From Atrichornis clamosus (Eukaryota; Chordata; Aves; Passeriformes; Menuridae), in NCBI GenBank assembly GCA_013400975.1, contig WBMZ01004779.1:146629-210628 (forward strand): DNA of 64,000 bases. The letters run 5' to 3'. Under the pieces are notes generated by a model. It ran no database searches. It had not been told where the DNA came from and worked only from the letters and a program-made list of their open reading frames with translations. The translations under genes were made by a program, and so were the position numbers. Every line of letters begins with the position of its first letter. Within the stretch, counting starts at the first letter, position 1. Below are positions 25,774 to 38,905 of this stretch, piece by piece.

Positions 25774-28700
25774 AAAGAAAGGAGGAGCAAAGCATCTCAT
25801 CGTGGACTCTCATCTGAATATATTCCTTGAAATTCGTTTCTGATGTATGAGCTCTAGCACTTCATACATACCTCCCTTTCTGTTTTTAATATCATCACTT
25901 TCACAAAGTTGATGTATTTCACATGCTTTCATTAACAACAAAAAAAATCCAAAAGGAAAAAAATGGAGCAATAAAGACAGCATAATGCTGATATTTGATG
26001 TTGGTATTTAGCCATCATGTCAGCTTTACTAACTTCACAGTTTGTCAGAAGTGATCAGACACAGGGATCTTTCTACATTAGGAAGCAAATATCATGATTC
26101 AAAGAGGCTTCAAGAGTATACAATTACATGTAGGCCTCAGACTGAGAGAAGGGGGCCTTTACCTTGTACCAGGGTCGGCAGAGCTTTGGGATCAGGATGA
26201 TAAAAGCCATTCAGAGAATGGGAATTAAGTCCCAGATAAGGACCTCACTCATACAGCTTCAGAAACCAATGCTACATCTCTCAGAAGTACCAACAGCCCA
26301 CTAGCTTTGCATCAAGGGTAAAAGTACACCTCAACGTCCTTCCCCAAAGAGTGACAAATTCCAGCACTTCCCACGAGAAGTGATTTTTCCCAGGCTGCGA
26401 ATGCAGATTACAATCAATGACGCTGATGGCAATTGAAGGAAAGAAGGGCAGTTCATCTCCCAGCCCATGAAATTGCAGACTGCCATCAGAAGCTATTTCC
26501 TTCAATTCAGAATATTCCCTCCCTTTTTCCCATTTAACAATGGGTCCAGAAAAAGCCGGCGACATCTGTCAAACCCAGATGGCTCACTTGGAAAGTGACT
26601 GTGCGTCTGTTTATAGGGAAAGTGATAGAATCAACAGAGAAGGATTGGATATTTATGTATGTTGGAAGCTGCTCATCTCTGCAATGACAACTTGAACTTG
26701 CTCCCAGCTCCACTGCAGGCAGGACCAGGGAGATGCTGCTCCACTGAGAGACCTTATTTGCAATGGGCCATATTTAAGGAAGATGAGACCACGTGGTTGA
26801 ACTGCTCCACCCTGCATTGCCAAGGTCTCACAACCCTCTGACCAAGAAATTCCCTTTAGAAAAAGAATTTCTAGAGGATTATTCTGTGACTCTGCATGCA
26901 GAGTTAGTATGAAGTTACAGGTCCTGAGCTCAGCTGTAGAGAAAATGTAATTCTGCCCTTTAAAAGAAAAGTGGGGGGAGATAAAAAGGAAACATAACTC
27001 CATACTGAAAAGAGTAATTTCCAGGGGATTACGCTATTGTGCTATTTGCTTGTGTCTATTTTAGCTGCTGCTCAGGATGTTAACCTCACTACTCCCAGTG
27101 AAGCAATGAAAACAACTATTATGCTGGCAACAGGATTTGCAGCTGAGAAGACATGCGTGTTAAGGAAGGAAAGAAGAGTGCTGCTGTGAATAACTTCTTC
27201 CAGTCCCAGCAGTGCCCTATAACCAACAAAAGTTTATCATGCCTTGTACATCAGCCTGGGTGGGCAGGTGGAGTCACACAGGGACAAAATATCTGCCAAA
27301 CCACCAACCCTGAGAGGACACAGCATAGGTGGCACAGCAAGGAGAGCCTCTCAAAAGGAAATTGGATTGAGGACAGTGCTTTTGCCCAGACACCTTCATT
27401 TTTACCAGCAGATGCTACCAAACAAATACCACCCAGAGAAGAAACTTAAAGCCCTTAGGGGTGTCACTGTACAGCCTACAGTTACTTTTCTTCTAACCCA
27501 AACTTGGTCAGTTTGCTGGAAGATGGGGAAGATAATCAAAAGCTTCATGTGATTATGGTGGGACTGATCACAACAGTACAAGTACAGACACTGGTGTGCT
27601 GGCTGCAGACATCACAGTCAGGAAAAGTCCCTGATGTTCAGAGGGCAAATAAAGGGGATTCGAGTCCAATGCAGCCCAAACAACCTCTCAAAAGCCCTCA
27701 CTGTATCAGACAGTGACACCAAGTAATCACACTCACAATGCCACTGCAAATTAAGTGAATTTAGTATTTGCAAAAGATGGCACGCTAACAGAGTCCAAGA
27801 AGTGAAGCAGCTTCTGTAAAGACAGAAAAATGCCACAAATATCTCTTTTTTTTCCCCCTCCATCCATATCCCCCACCAGTTGTGTGCCTCCCTGGCTCTC
27901 TGCTGGGAACAGGATACCACGACACGACTCCTTTCTTACTCACATTATTTGCTCTTTAAGTAAACAGAGAGGCAACTTTTTTGCCATTTTCGTGAAGATA
28001 CAGCGACCCTCCACCAACAAGTGTCACTCCAGGATTAGCAGCAGCCACACACCAGGGACCCTCCCTCAGCACAATCAGTCCCCAGCAGGCTTTGGTACCC
28101 CGCCATCCCCAGTGAATCTCCTGTCTCTGCATCTTCCACCAGCACAGGCTGTCACAGCAAGCCAGTGACAGACAGGCAGGGACCTTCATTACATGTTGCC
28201 TGTTTCCTTGCTGATTACAAAAAGGGGTCACAGCAAAAACACTTCAGCAGCTTTGCTGAGTTCTGCACAACTTTGCAGTTCCCCATCAAGCCTTGAAGGC
28301 TGCTCTAACTCACTCTGGCACTGCTATTTTTGCTGCCTGTGCTGGGGATTGCTAAGGGACTGTGCAAGACACTGCCGCTATAAAAAATGAGTATTTCACA
28401 ATATTCTCTCCCCAGCAGTTTGCCAAAGAAACAAGTCCTACTATATTTCCAGAAATTTTTCTACTTTGAAACAAGAGCATCAACCCAGCAGAGCAATCAC
28501 TGGAGTTAGCTATCAGGTGCCTGCTCCATCCTTCCTCTTTTTGCTGTGCCAGGATAAAGGACTGAGTTGCTAACAGAACAAAACAAACATTTCAAAGCAT
28601 GTTGCAACAGAAGCTATTTCTTCTGGCCCCTCTGCTTCTGCACTGAGGTGCAGCAGCTGTGGCACAGGCTCTTGCTCTGAACTTCTATCCCAGCTGTGGT

Positions 28701-31120
28701 CACTGAGGGCAGGAGAGATCCACCATGCCAGTCCCTGGGGGACAAGCCCAAACAGCAACAAAGAGCACTGCAGAGCCTCCTCTTCTCTCCCAGGACCAGT
28801 TTACTCCCAGATCCCCTAGAAAAAGGCCCTCAAAAGCCACCAACCAACCAAGCCCACGGAGTTCAGATCCCGGACATTAACTTCTCGGAGTTCCAAAGAG
28901 TTCAGGCCTGCAGGGTCAGGTCAAGTCCAATTCAAAGAAACATTTATTTTGTAAGTAAACTAAAGAGTCACTGTTCAGAATTACATTAAACTGAGAAGAT
29001 GAGAATTCCATTAGCTAATCTAATTTAACCTGATCTGTTTGAATTTCATTATATGTGGCTGCACTGGAGACTCAGTAATGAGACTCCAGTATATTGGGAT
29101 CTTGACGGCTTCTAACTCAATCTCCCAACCTGATGCAGACAGCTGTAATCGTGTTAATTAGCTGCAGAACCTGTGATGTACTTCAGCTGAGCTCTGGGTG
29201 AAGAAAGATTAAAACAAAGCACCACCATACTTACATACAATTTACAGGATGGGAGTAACACACCCTGTGTGTGCAGATGTCTTCCCTTGACTAGGATGGG
29301 GGAGGGCATTTCATAGGAACAAAGTGTCCCTGGGTAAGATCAGTTAATTAGCTTGATAAATTAAAGGATGAGACTGAAGGTAAAAAAAGAGGTTTCTTAT
29401 TTAAATAACCCCCCTAACAAAGTCCTGTCATCCATTGGAAGTTACACGCCAAAGCTATTTTGGAAAACAATCAGATCATTGTTACTTCTAAAATTAGCTT
29501 ATCTGGGTGTTTTTCATATAGAGAAACCATTGCTCTTAAATTTGTCAGCACTCCCACAGAGATCAAGAGGATGCCAGCTTGAATAAACAGCCAGACAGCC
29601 TGGATGGCAGCTTTTGGTCCCCATCCCTGCTCAAGGGAGAAGGGCCCATGCTGCTCTCTGCTTACACTGCAGGCTCACAAACCAGGCTCAAACTCTTGAT
29701 CACAGCATGTGTCATTTTAGATTTTTGCGACAAAAAGAACCTTTGAACTTCAGCACCACAAAGGCAGTCTGCAAAAGAAGTGTTGCTGTGCCCATAAATG
29801 CAGTTGTCTTGGAACAGGGGAAGCACAGGCACATAGAGTGTCCAAGCTGCCAACTCTCACACCCTGACATCTAAGGAGGGCTGGCTTAGAAGCCACCATG
29901 CATCTGAGCTGATTCAGGTGATGAGGATGAAGGTCCTCCAGCCAACGAGACAGAAACCAAGATCTACAGTGGCAACTACTAAGACTCACCTTTGGATTCA
30001 ATGCTTATGAGTTTTTGAGGGGTTTTTGCCAAGCTACAGCAGTTTGGAAAGAAGAAGAGGGTGGGATGTTACAAAACTGCCTGGACTCTCCCAAAAAACA
30101 AGTTCTACGGCCAGAACTTCAGCACTTTCCTGCTGAAATATGTATTTGCAAGACACACATAACAACCCCTTCCCTGGCTGTACCCTGGCTGCCTTTCCAG
30201 TCTCCCACACCTCCTCAGCGAAGCCCACGAGGGCTGCCCAAAGAGCCTCCCCAACACCCCTGAGGCCCCAAGGCATTCATTCAGGCCCAATTTTCTATGG
30301 CACAGTGACACCTGCAGCACAAACAGAGACCTCTAAGGATCCAACCATCCCCATCAGCTTCTTGGCTTGTCTGCAAATGCCTTAGAGAAGCTTTAATGAC
30401 TTGAGGCAAAACCAGAGCCTTGAAATGCTTTTCCAGTTTAAGCTCTTTGTACTTTACCTTCACTGCAGTCCCTGTAAGCCCCAGAGGAGCCCATTCCCAA
30501 TGAACTCATCAGGAAGACACAGAGGTACAAGTTACTCCAGCACACTCCTGCCTCAATTAGCATCTCCTTTGGAGCATGCAGCAGTGGAGATCCAGAGCTT
30601 GGAAAGCAGTCTAGGAGCACGTTTCACTGTGAAGGAGCAGAATTCAGGCAGGGAAAAGTTCTGTAACCTTCTCCTGGCCTCTCCCCTCTCCCACAGCCCC
30701 ACTGGCACTCGGAGAGGCCTGTGGCACAGAACAAAAACTCAAGAGCAGCATCTGAAGCCTTTGAGAAATACAACCTCAAGCAGCTTACAAACATTATATG
30801 CACCTAGATGGTATGGGGAAGATCTTATTTACAGCTGAGGAAAAAAAAAAGGGTAGAATTAATCCTGGTGTCTCATGGAACAGTGGCTCCCACTTAAATA
30901 CTGAACTGTTTGTGGTTGAACCTACTCTGGGCCTTCCCATTCTGTGCAAAAAAAAAAAGTCACATTGATATTGATTTCAGAATTGCTTTTAAATTACAAG
31001 TGCTAGCAATAAAATTAACTGCATGAATTTCAAGCATTACACTTCTCTTGCAATTTCAATTATCGATTAAGTACCATGGCAGAAGCATTAAGCCTTGAAA
31101 TGTTAACAGTGATTATTACT

Positions 31121-31193
31121 TTGCTGTTGTGGGGTTTTGGGGTCTTTTTTTATTGGTGTTTTCTTGGTTTGTTGGGATTTTTTTTTAATTTTG
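31121..31193 (+). repeat. G/T-rich low-complexity tract
   Basis: The stretch is almost free of A and C, with runs such as GTTGTGGGGTTTTGGGGTC and TTGGTTTGTTGGG. It is the opposite-strand counterpart of the A/C-rich tracts at 44213-44261 and 50145-50292. Confidence 0.7.
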
Positions 31194-31216
31194 AGAGCAC
31201 TGCTTATGCTGGATAC

Positions 31217-31232
31217 TCTGGGAGCTGTAGTT
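31217..31232 (-). promoter_or_regulatory. ZNF143/THAP11-like motif (ACTACAnnTCCCAG)
   Basis: The minus strand reads AACTACAGCTCCCAGAG, matching ACTACAnnTCCCAG and then diverging from the ATGC end. It is the second such match in the window, after 18329-18345. Binding is not shown by sequence alone. Confidence 0.3.
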
Positions 31233-34213
31233 CAAACACCATCATATCCAATCTAAGTGCCTAAGAGAGAGAAATTGTTATGAATACATGCAAATACAGC
31301 AAGTTCTGAAAGCAAATAGTAGATAAAACATCATCTTTACTGGCCTGGCTGAAATAGCTTTATAATTAGCAATGGATGGCTTTGCTGCTTTTAGCATCCT
31401 TGTTGATCAACCAGTATTTATCAGAAGAAGCTGCACATCACTCTCCAGGGGTTTCAGTGAAATGAGGTGTCAAGGGTTTATTCACAGAGAAGCAAACAGA
31501 TTTTACAATCAGCCTGCCATGCCAAGTACATTGCTGGCGTAACTCCATTGGATACCCTGGATTTTTTCTAGAGAAGAGTGGTCCTGGATTTTTAACCATA
31601 AAAAGAGCAGACTCAATATCGTCTTTGATACCTGCTGAACACCCACGTATTTCACAATCTGCAGTGACAGAGTGAGAGCAACGGGAAAGACAACAGGCAT
31701 GTTCCACAGAAAGAATGCAGCCCCATGACCTGAGGGCTGATCAAGCTGGGAACAGCATTCCCTTTGCAGGGGTGCTGCAGCTGCTTACACTCACCTCCTG
31801 ACTGCCATCACAAATGCCCAGCAGCTTTCGGCTTGGACACCTGCATCTCCCTAGCTAACACAGCAGAAACTAATCCCAGATGGGGAGCAATCAGAGCAGG
31901 GGTTTATGCACCCTCCCTGTTTATCTTTCTGGAGCAGGTCTGGAGCTACCTCAGGTGGGAAAGTTGAGATAGGGATGTGCTTACTAAGAGGGTGAGTATG
32001 TGCCTGCAGACACACACCTATGCAAGAGGATGGATGCGGTCGGCAGAGGATTTTGTGTTTGTTTATCTGCAGCAAGCTGCTTAAAGTTGGAGCCATGAGG
32101 ATTTCCAGTCTTGCTCCACTGCACAAGTCACATAAAGCTGTGCTTGGCAGCTTCCTTCTCTGACAAAGCTGGTCTCTGAAGGTTGGCCTCCATCACTCTC
32201 TAACTTCTTGTTCTTCCTAACTAAGCTAAGCTGATAAAGCTGTGAACACTACTTCTCAAATCACTCAGCAAAATCTCACAGTGCGGCAGACAGTTTCAAA
32301 ATTATCCCAGTGACTTAGATTTCCCTCTTCCCTTCCCTTGTGCTGTTTCATTGAAAACATCATTTCCACAAAAACCAAGAGCCCATTTCTTCACGCCTGT
32401 ACACAGTGTAGGTCTAGCACAAATGCCAGCTTGGTCACTGACTGCAAGAGCTGCCCCACATGTGCAGCAGCAGGTAACAGGACCCACACAGACAGAGCAG
32501 TATCATGTCCCTAAGGGCACAGAAGCAGCTGTAGCCCCATCACAGCAAACCAGTGCCTTTCCCCAAGAGTTCAACAATACCCTTTTTACTCTATGTTTGT
32601 AGGGTAAGAGACCCCAGATGCACATCAGGGCTCTAATGGGTTTTTATGCATTGTAGAAATACACAAGGAAACTGGAGCAATTTACAAGAGCATCCCATCT
32701 GAAGGTAAACGACAGCTTTTGGACATGAAACCCCATGGCATGACTCCAGCAGATCAACCCTCACAGCGGGTAGCCAGGCTGTTTCACCAGCTAGACCTGA
32801 AATCAGCACACCAGGAGATGGTACAGCTGTTAACAAGACCAGAAAGCTTTACAACTTCCTCACAGTGATGAAGTGAGATACAGCATCCCAGGAGAAGGCC
32901 ACTTACAGGCAAACACTTGGATGACAACACCGCAGCACGGATAAGAGACAGTGCCCAGTCTTAGGCTCAAGAGAGAACCTGGGATCCTTCCTGGCTCCTG
33001 CTTCCCACTTGCTCCAGGAGGGAGGAAATGCAGCCCATGCCAGCACCACCCCCCCTCCTTCTACACCATCTCTCAGGGTCGATGATTTGAGTCTAATCCA
33101 TGAAACCTCATCTGTTTCTTAGTGATAAATCCAGTTTGGAAAACTAGCACTTCAGAAATTAGCAACGTCAGATCTCGAGGGTAAGCTGCAAATCTCCGAA
33201 GGGCAGCAACACACAAAGCATCCATGCGCAGGCACATGGCAAGTATGACAAGCAGGAAGCATTCCTTCAAAAGCTGAGTGTCAGATCACAAGTCAGGTCT
33301 GAACCTACATTTCCCTCTTGTCTCTTTGGATTTCATATTTTGCCTACTCCACAACCTGATCATTCATGCCCTAGCATTGCAATATTTCCCTCCTCCCTAA
33401 GCATTTGGCCTTTTAGCTGGAGATACCGGCACTCTGGTGATTTAGGGCATACACAAGGACATGTCATTTAAACCAACTGAAGCGGGACTGTTGTCCTTGC
33501 TGCACTGTGAAACTTGCAGCTGAAGGATGGGGGAGAGGCCAAAAGCACAGGTGAGTCTCAGTACAGCATCACCAACTTGCAGCCAATTTTCCAGGAGCAG
33601 GACACTCAGCCAGGACTGGCAGGCAGGAGCAGGGAAAAGGCTGCACACAAGGAACAAGCAGCCAGTGTACACACTGACACTGTCCCCTTCTCTCTGGCCA
33701 CCCTTTAGTACTAGCAGGGATCAGATAACTGAGATAGATAGATGGTCTGAGCCAGTATCTTTTCCTTTGTAGCTGAGACCATAATTCAAGCACATTCCAG
33801 TTCCCTGAAGGCAGAAACTGACTATTTGAACACAGGTCTGGCTGGTAAATAAGCAACAAAACCAATTGAAATAATCCCAAAGAACACTAGAACTACTATG
33901 TAAATCTACCCTATAGCTAAGCATAGCAGAGGACCTCAATTTGATTTATCTCAGGAACATTAATACATCAATTAGCTGTTTCTCTGGGGAGAAGTCATCA
34001 TTTACATACTTTGTTCATATAGCAGGGAGGGGAAAAATTATGAAAACACATGTGAAGCATTTGAATGTGCCCAACTACCAAAGATTTCATAATGAACACA
34101 TTAGTGTTTCCTGATGCAAAGAGGATTTTGTTTCAACTAGAAGTGTAACAAGGAATTATAGCAGCTGTGCCTGTCATTATTCTGCTTAGTCTGTTAATGG
34201 AATTGGTTTGCTA

Positions 34214-34228
34214 GAACCAAATTGGTTC
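34214..34228. repeat. Short inverted repeat GAACCAA-A-TTGGTTC
   Basis: Seven-base perfect arms flank a single A. TTGGTT also occurs just upstream at 34203-34208, so three alternating TTGGTT/AACCAA units lie within about 26 bases. The sequence next to it is AT-rich (GATTAATTAAAAACAGG). Confidence 0.7.
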
Positions 34229-34740
34229 AAAAGATTAATTAAAAACAGGTGGTTCTGTGCAGTAACTTCTCCACACCAGACTGAGAACTTCTTGTGGCCA
34301 AACCACCTCTGCTCTCTTGTGACCTGCAGAAGTTCCATTTGCTCTTGTCTAGTGCCAAGAGATGGGGAGAGCAGGATCAGCAGCACAGTTACTACCAGAG
34401 CAATTCCATGGGCCCACAGAACAGATCAATGATCACTGAGGACATGAAGATGCAGGAGTGCACATTCACCCCTGTGTGTGCACCTATGAGCTCTCTGCAT
34501 CCCTCCTTCCTCAGGTCTCCTTACATCAACAGGTTTACTCAGTCTCCCATAGCTGTTTAGTTGTTATCTCCTGACTTCAGCTCCCTTCTCCTCATTTGTG
34601 GCAGTAAACAAATGCAGCTGTACAGGGAAACACAGCTGTGCTGGAGGCTTAGGCATGCCTGGCCACAGCAAGGTGTGACACACGTGTACAACAGCTCCAG
34701 TCAGAAATTTGCACAGAAGTTGTAGAAAATCCAGGCAGCA

Positions 34741-34827
34741 TCACTAAGCTGCATCACTCAGCTACATCTGAAAGCTGCAGGCTGAGCNGTCACTAAGATA
34801 CCCACATCTGAAAGCTGCAGGCTGAGC
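34741..34827 (+). repeat. Imperfect tandem duplication containing the only undetermined base (N at 34788)
   Basis: A 24-base segment starting ACATCTGAAAGCTGCAGG occurs at 34764-34787 and again, identical, at 34804-34827. TCACTAAG precedes each at 34741 and 34790. The copies differ by a 9-base length change between TCACTAAG and ACATCTG. The N lies at the junction of the two units. This is a recent local duplication or an assembly artefact where two alleles were joined. Confidence 0.9.
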
Positions 34828-36419
34828 TACAGTTTATGCAGCATGAGATAACAGAGTCAAACCCCAGCTTCACAAAAGACCAGCTGAGAGTCACACAGTC
34901 AGGGATGCTTCAGTCACATGTGAATCTCTTTAAAGAGCAAATCAAAACCCCCCGGCCTGTGATCCTTCAAACCCTACTCAGTCACAAGCAGTTAGGATTA
35001 CAGCAGGGCCAGACTCAGCAAAGAAAGCAGGCTTCAGCTCAATATTTTGTCATGTCCTCTCTCATTTCAACTCCCAGACGAGCAGAGGAAAGCAGAAAGA
35101 AAACACATTTGAAGAGTTGTTTTAATTTTATCTCTAATTTGGGTCACAAGTGAGTTCCTGTTCTACCAGACAGCTATTAGGTTAGCTCACAGCTAACTTC
35201 TACGCTTATTCCTGCTTCACTTTGTTTTGTTTCAACCTCTGCGGATTGATATAAAATCCTGAACAGCAGTGTTTGGAGGGGATGGAGAAGTAGGCAACAG
35301 TTGCAAATTCCTTAAACAGTTGCTAAACACAGGTGCTATCAGGAGCCTGAAAACCACCCCACAAACCACAAGCCAAATGCAAGAACTCCTGGGTAACTCA
35401 GGTGTTTTGTTTCCTCCATGGGTGAGCAGGACAGCACCTGCCATCACAGAGGGAAAGGCTAAGGGACAACAGTCTAACCTGAAGGCAAAAATGCAGCTTT
35501 AAAGAGCAGGCTCTGGGCATGGAGCTGATGGGACTAGCACAGCTCTAGGAGGACTCAGGACAAAGGCAAAAGTGTAACAAGCTTCCTACCTATAGCCACA
35601 CTCTAAGCATGTTCTGGGAAGAAATCCCACCCGTTCAGCCTTGGCGGTGGAGAACACACACAGCCACCACCAAGGAGCGCTCACACAGCGCCTGTGCCTC
35701 AGTTTCTACAGCGCTCAGTGCCCACCAAACCCAACAGCATCCTGCAGCCAGCACTCCACGGAGGAGCAGGACCTTCCCCTGAAGACACTGCACAAAGCTA
35801 CCGTGCCTTTTGCTTTAGTTTTAAAACCTGTCTTACGAATCTTCGGAGCATAGAGAGAGGAAAGAAATTACTGCCCAGGAATGTCACAGTTGTGCTGGGA
35901 GTATATATTTGCTCCTGTTTCACAGGGAATTAAGAGGTCAAGTTTAAAAAAAAATTAATAAGAATTATTAGTGAGAGATCAGAGTGATTCTGTGGTCAGG
36001 GACAGAGCACTGTGACTAAGTACATTTCATAGTCTACCAAGCAGCAAAACACAAGGATGCTTGCAGCAGGATCTGTGTGGCTGAGAAAGATACCCTGAAA
36101 AAACAGTTGTTTAATGAAATAAAACTACATTTCAAAACCCACCCAATTCCTCTTGCATGACCACGTGCTCCCTTCTTGCGTAAGTATGCTCCCTTTGTGC
36201 ATGTACATGATTTGTGTTCCATCTCCTGCCCTGTTTGGGACTTTGTGTGGTTTTGCAGATCTCTGAGTAAGATATTTATTAACAGTCCTCATAACCCTTC
36301 CTTCCTGCCATTAGCAACCCACACATGATGGCAGGAGGATGGGCCTCATTGCTCTCAGGATCCCATCTCCAGGCTACCAAGTGCCTCTGTCCTTCCCAAA
36401 TGGAACTGATTCATTTGCC

Positions 36420-36436
36420 AAAAAAAAAAAAAAAAA
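36420..36436 (+). repeat. A17 run
   Basis: Seventeen A residues follow TTTGCC and are followed by GAAGAAATAG. No AATAAA signal or gene-like sequence lies directly upstream, so I do not read it as the tail of a processed pseudogene. Confidence 0.85.
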
Positions 36437-38847
36437 GAAGAAATAGAATTGAGAAACTCTTCTCAAATATTGCATTCAGCCTCTCAAAAAAATATCACAA
36501 AGGACAAATTTTACAAATAAGCTCAGATTCACACAGAATGTTTGCTACACATCTGCAGATGAGGGGTTCACACAAGCCAGGTCAATGTTAGGGATTTTAT
36601 TCACTTCTTTCATTCAATCATTTCTTTTGCAGAGTTGCTAAGTATATTAGTATCAGTACTGAAAGCTCATATCCTATCCCTCTCCTCAAAACCATTCTAG
36701 AAGAGAACTCCTGCAGGAAAATACAGCAGGATAAAAAAAATAAATACTGAACCAGCAGTAGTTACTTTATGTCTCATTTTTCCCTTCACTGCTTTTTTTT
36801 CTACAGTCCTATTTCTCCATCTTTTTCTCCCTTCCTGCTCCACATCTTCGCAGCTAAAATAGGAAATATCTATTGAGTGCACTCCTTAAAATGCAATCAC
36901 TGATTTCCCTGATCTTTTCTCCACAGGATAGAGCCATGTTTTCCAGATAATTAAAGATACACTTACAGTGACAAGAGGGTGTTGTGAAGGGTTTAACCAA
37001 TAAAATAAACCCAAGCCATCTCCTTTTCATGCAAGATGATAGTTTTCAGTTTAAAATTTCTTTCTCCCCACCCATAAGAACATCTTGGCCCAACATTCCA
37101 AGGAAACTTGCTTGTAGGGGTTTTTTTTGTTGCAAACTGATGCTGTTGGTTTTCTAAGGGCTTTTGGATAAACAAAAAAAAAAAAAAGAAAAAATCAGGG
37201 AGCTAAATCTTCAAAACACAGGAAAAAAGTTTCAATTAAAGGAGTTAGGTAACACCCACATGTTTCATACTAACATTCACCAGACTCCACGCTCACTGCT
37301 GGAGGTTTCTAATCCTCTTCCCACTCTCCCCGCCCATTTTTCTCTGGGGGGCACCTACTGTAGGTTCAGAATACCTCACAGCACATCCCTGCACCAGCAG
37401 TACCCCTGGTTTTTTCATGTTTATAGCACTCACAGGCTGTTTTCATCACTGAAGTGCACTTTTGACTGGCGTATAGGTGCTACATACACCTCACACAGGT
37501 ACATACTGCACATGGCACACGCTCCTCTCATGCCCCACCACCTCCGCTCTGCTTCCTTCCTCTGCCTTGATGGTTGTTGGCAACACATTTGTGATCCTGC
37601 TGTACAAAAACACTCCCTGGTGCTAGAGAGAAGGCTGAGAAATGTTATAAATATCCTTTTTTTCTCTCCTTCATTAACTTCTCTGCAAGTACTTCTCTTT
37701 CAACAACATCAAAATAATCAAAATCACTTTCCAAATTTTTTCACTCATTAAAAATCTAAATGCATTTTTAAGGGCAAGCAGAGCACACCAAATTGGATTT
37801 TGAACAAACGAACAAAATTCAGTGTTTTGAACTCATTCTTTGCTATAGCATTTCCAGAAGCAAAATCTATTTTTAGGTGCAAATGGTTTTATCTGCTCCA
37901 CCTCACACCCAGATGAACATCTGGGCTGTCCCTTAAGATTTTTTTTCCCCCCCCACTCAACTTCTACAGATTTGAGAAAGATTGTATCACACATTTTTAC
38001 CTTCAGTGCCTCTCAGGGTCCCTTCCCTCCCTCACTCCCAAAGGCTTTCAGCAGCCTCGTGTCTGCTGGTTCATTGGTTCACCTCTTCCTTGCTCAGCTT
38101 TTCTCAGCTATTCTGCAAGATGTCAGCTTCACTTCAGCCATCCAGCCTGGCCCATTTCCAACACTGCCTTGAAATATGTCAGCCAAAGGCTGCCCTGTCT
38201 CTTTTGACATGCTGCTCCGAGATCTGGAACTTACCACCCTTCAAGACAGTTGGATTTTACAATCAGCTGTTACAAGATGACCCTAGTTTCCACCAGTAAC
38301 TCCATCCTAGCAAAGCTGGGTTTGGCAGCTTTACAAATAATCACACAAAGAAATCAATTTATTTGTTTTTTTAAGCCAGTTGCTTCCCTTTTTGTCCACA
38401 AATCCCCTCCCATTAAAGCTTTTGAAGCTCTGCTGGCTCCCACCTCACCTTCTGATTTGAACTCCTACTCCTTGGCCACAATGCTCAGAACCCCGTGCAC
38501 ATTGGGTTTCTCCTGGACCATTTTCCTCTTTCATCGCCTCTTGTGCTGATGACTTTGCTCAGCTCACTAAGCTCAAGTGCCACTCTCCCACTGCTCTTGC
38601 AGGCATGGCACAGCTGCAAAGAGAGGTAATAGGGCACAAGAAAAATTCAGGGTTACCCCAGGCTGAAAGAAGAGGCAGATGAGAGGGGAATGCAGAGCTC
38701 AGAAGCCCTTGGTAAGGTGGAGCCCACGGAGGGTTGATGCCCCTTGGAAAAGAATCTCCATCCAAACATCTGGCAGCAGAGGCAGCACAAGAGCCCAGTC
38801 CAGGTCCGCAGGGCCCAAAGCTGATCTCTGAAGTCCCTTGAAGACAA

Positions 38848-38905
38848 GATCAGAGGCAGAGACAGTAAACTGTGAGCAGACTCCTTTCAGGGGCTAATGG
38901 GAACA
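38848..38905 (+). repeat. 58-bp duplicated segment, copy 1
   Basis: The segment from GATCAGAGGCAGAGACAGT to GCTAATGGGAACA recurs at 39777-39834 with the same length. By eye there are 5 mismatches in 58 positions, all transitions, and no gaps. The copies are in direct orientation about 930 bp apart. I do not recognise the segment as a named repeat. Confidence 0.9.

Larger units (their letters stand above)
23651..34740. other. Non-coding stretch, presumed intron; no gene seen
   Basis: No exon or RNA gene was recognised in these 11 kb. Contents are an A-run at 24602-24612, the TG/CA hairpin at 25734-25773, a T/C-rich run near 27843-27860, two A-runs near 30840 and 30948, the G/T-rich tract at 31121-31193 with a ZNF143-like motif just after it, and a GAACCAA/TTGGTTC inverted repeat at 34214-34228. 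The 145-codon frame at 30401-30838 and its neighbours have no protein features. Confidence 0.6.

Noticed and set aside
29749..29757. TTCAGCACC, a left half-site of the REST/RE1 element
   Set aside because: The right half (GGACAGNGCC) is absent at normal spacing.
36361..36436. Processed pseudogene ending in a poly-A tail
   Set aside because: No AATAAA signal and no gene-like sequence before the A17 run.
37164..37751. 195-codon plus-strand frame
   Set aside because: It begins in an A-run giving poly-lysine, continues in low-complexity pyrimidine-rich DNA rich in His, Ser and Leu, and shows no motif.
37960..38560. Possible L2-type ORF2 end (WNLPP-like peptide) in the pyrimidine-rich stretch
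   Set aside because: Only a four- or five-residue resemblance and no surrounding agreement with L2.
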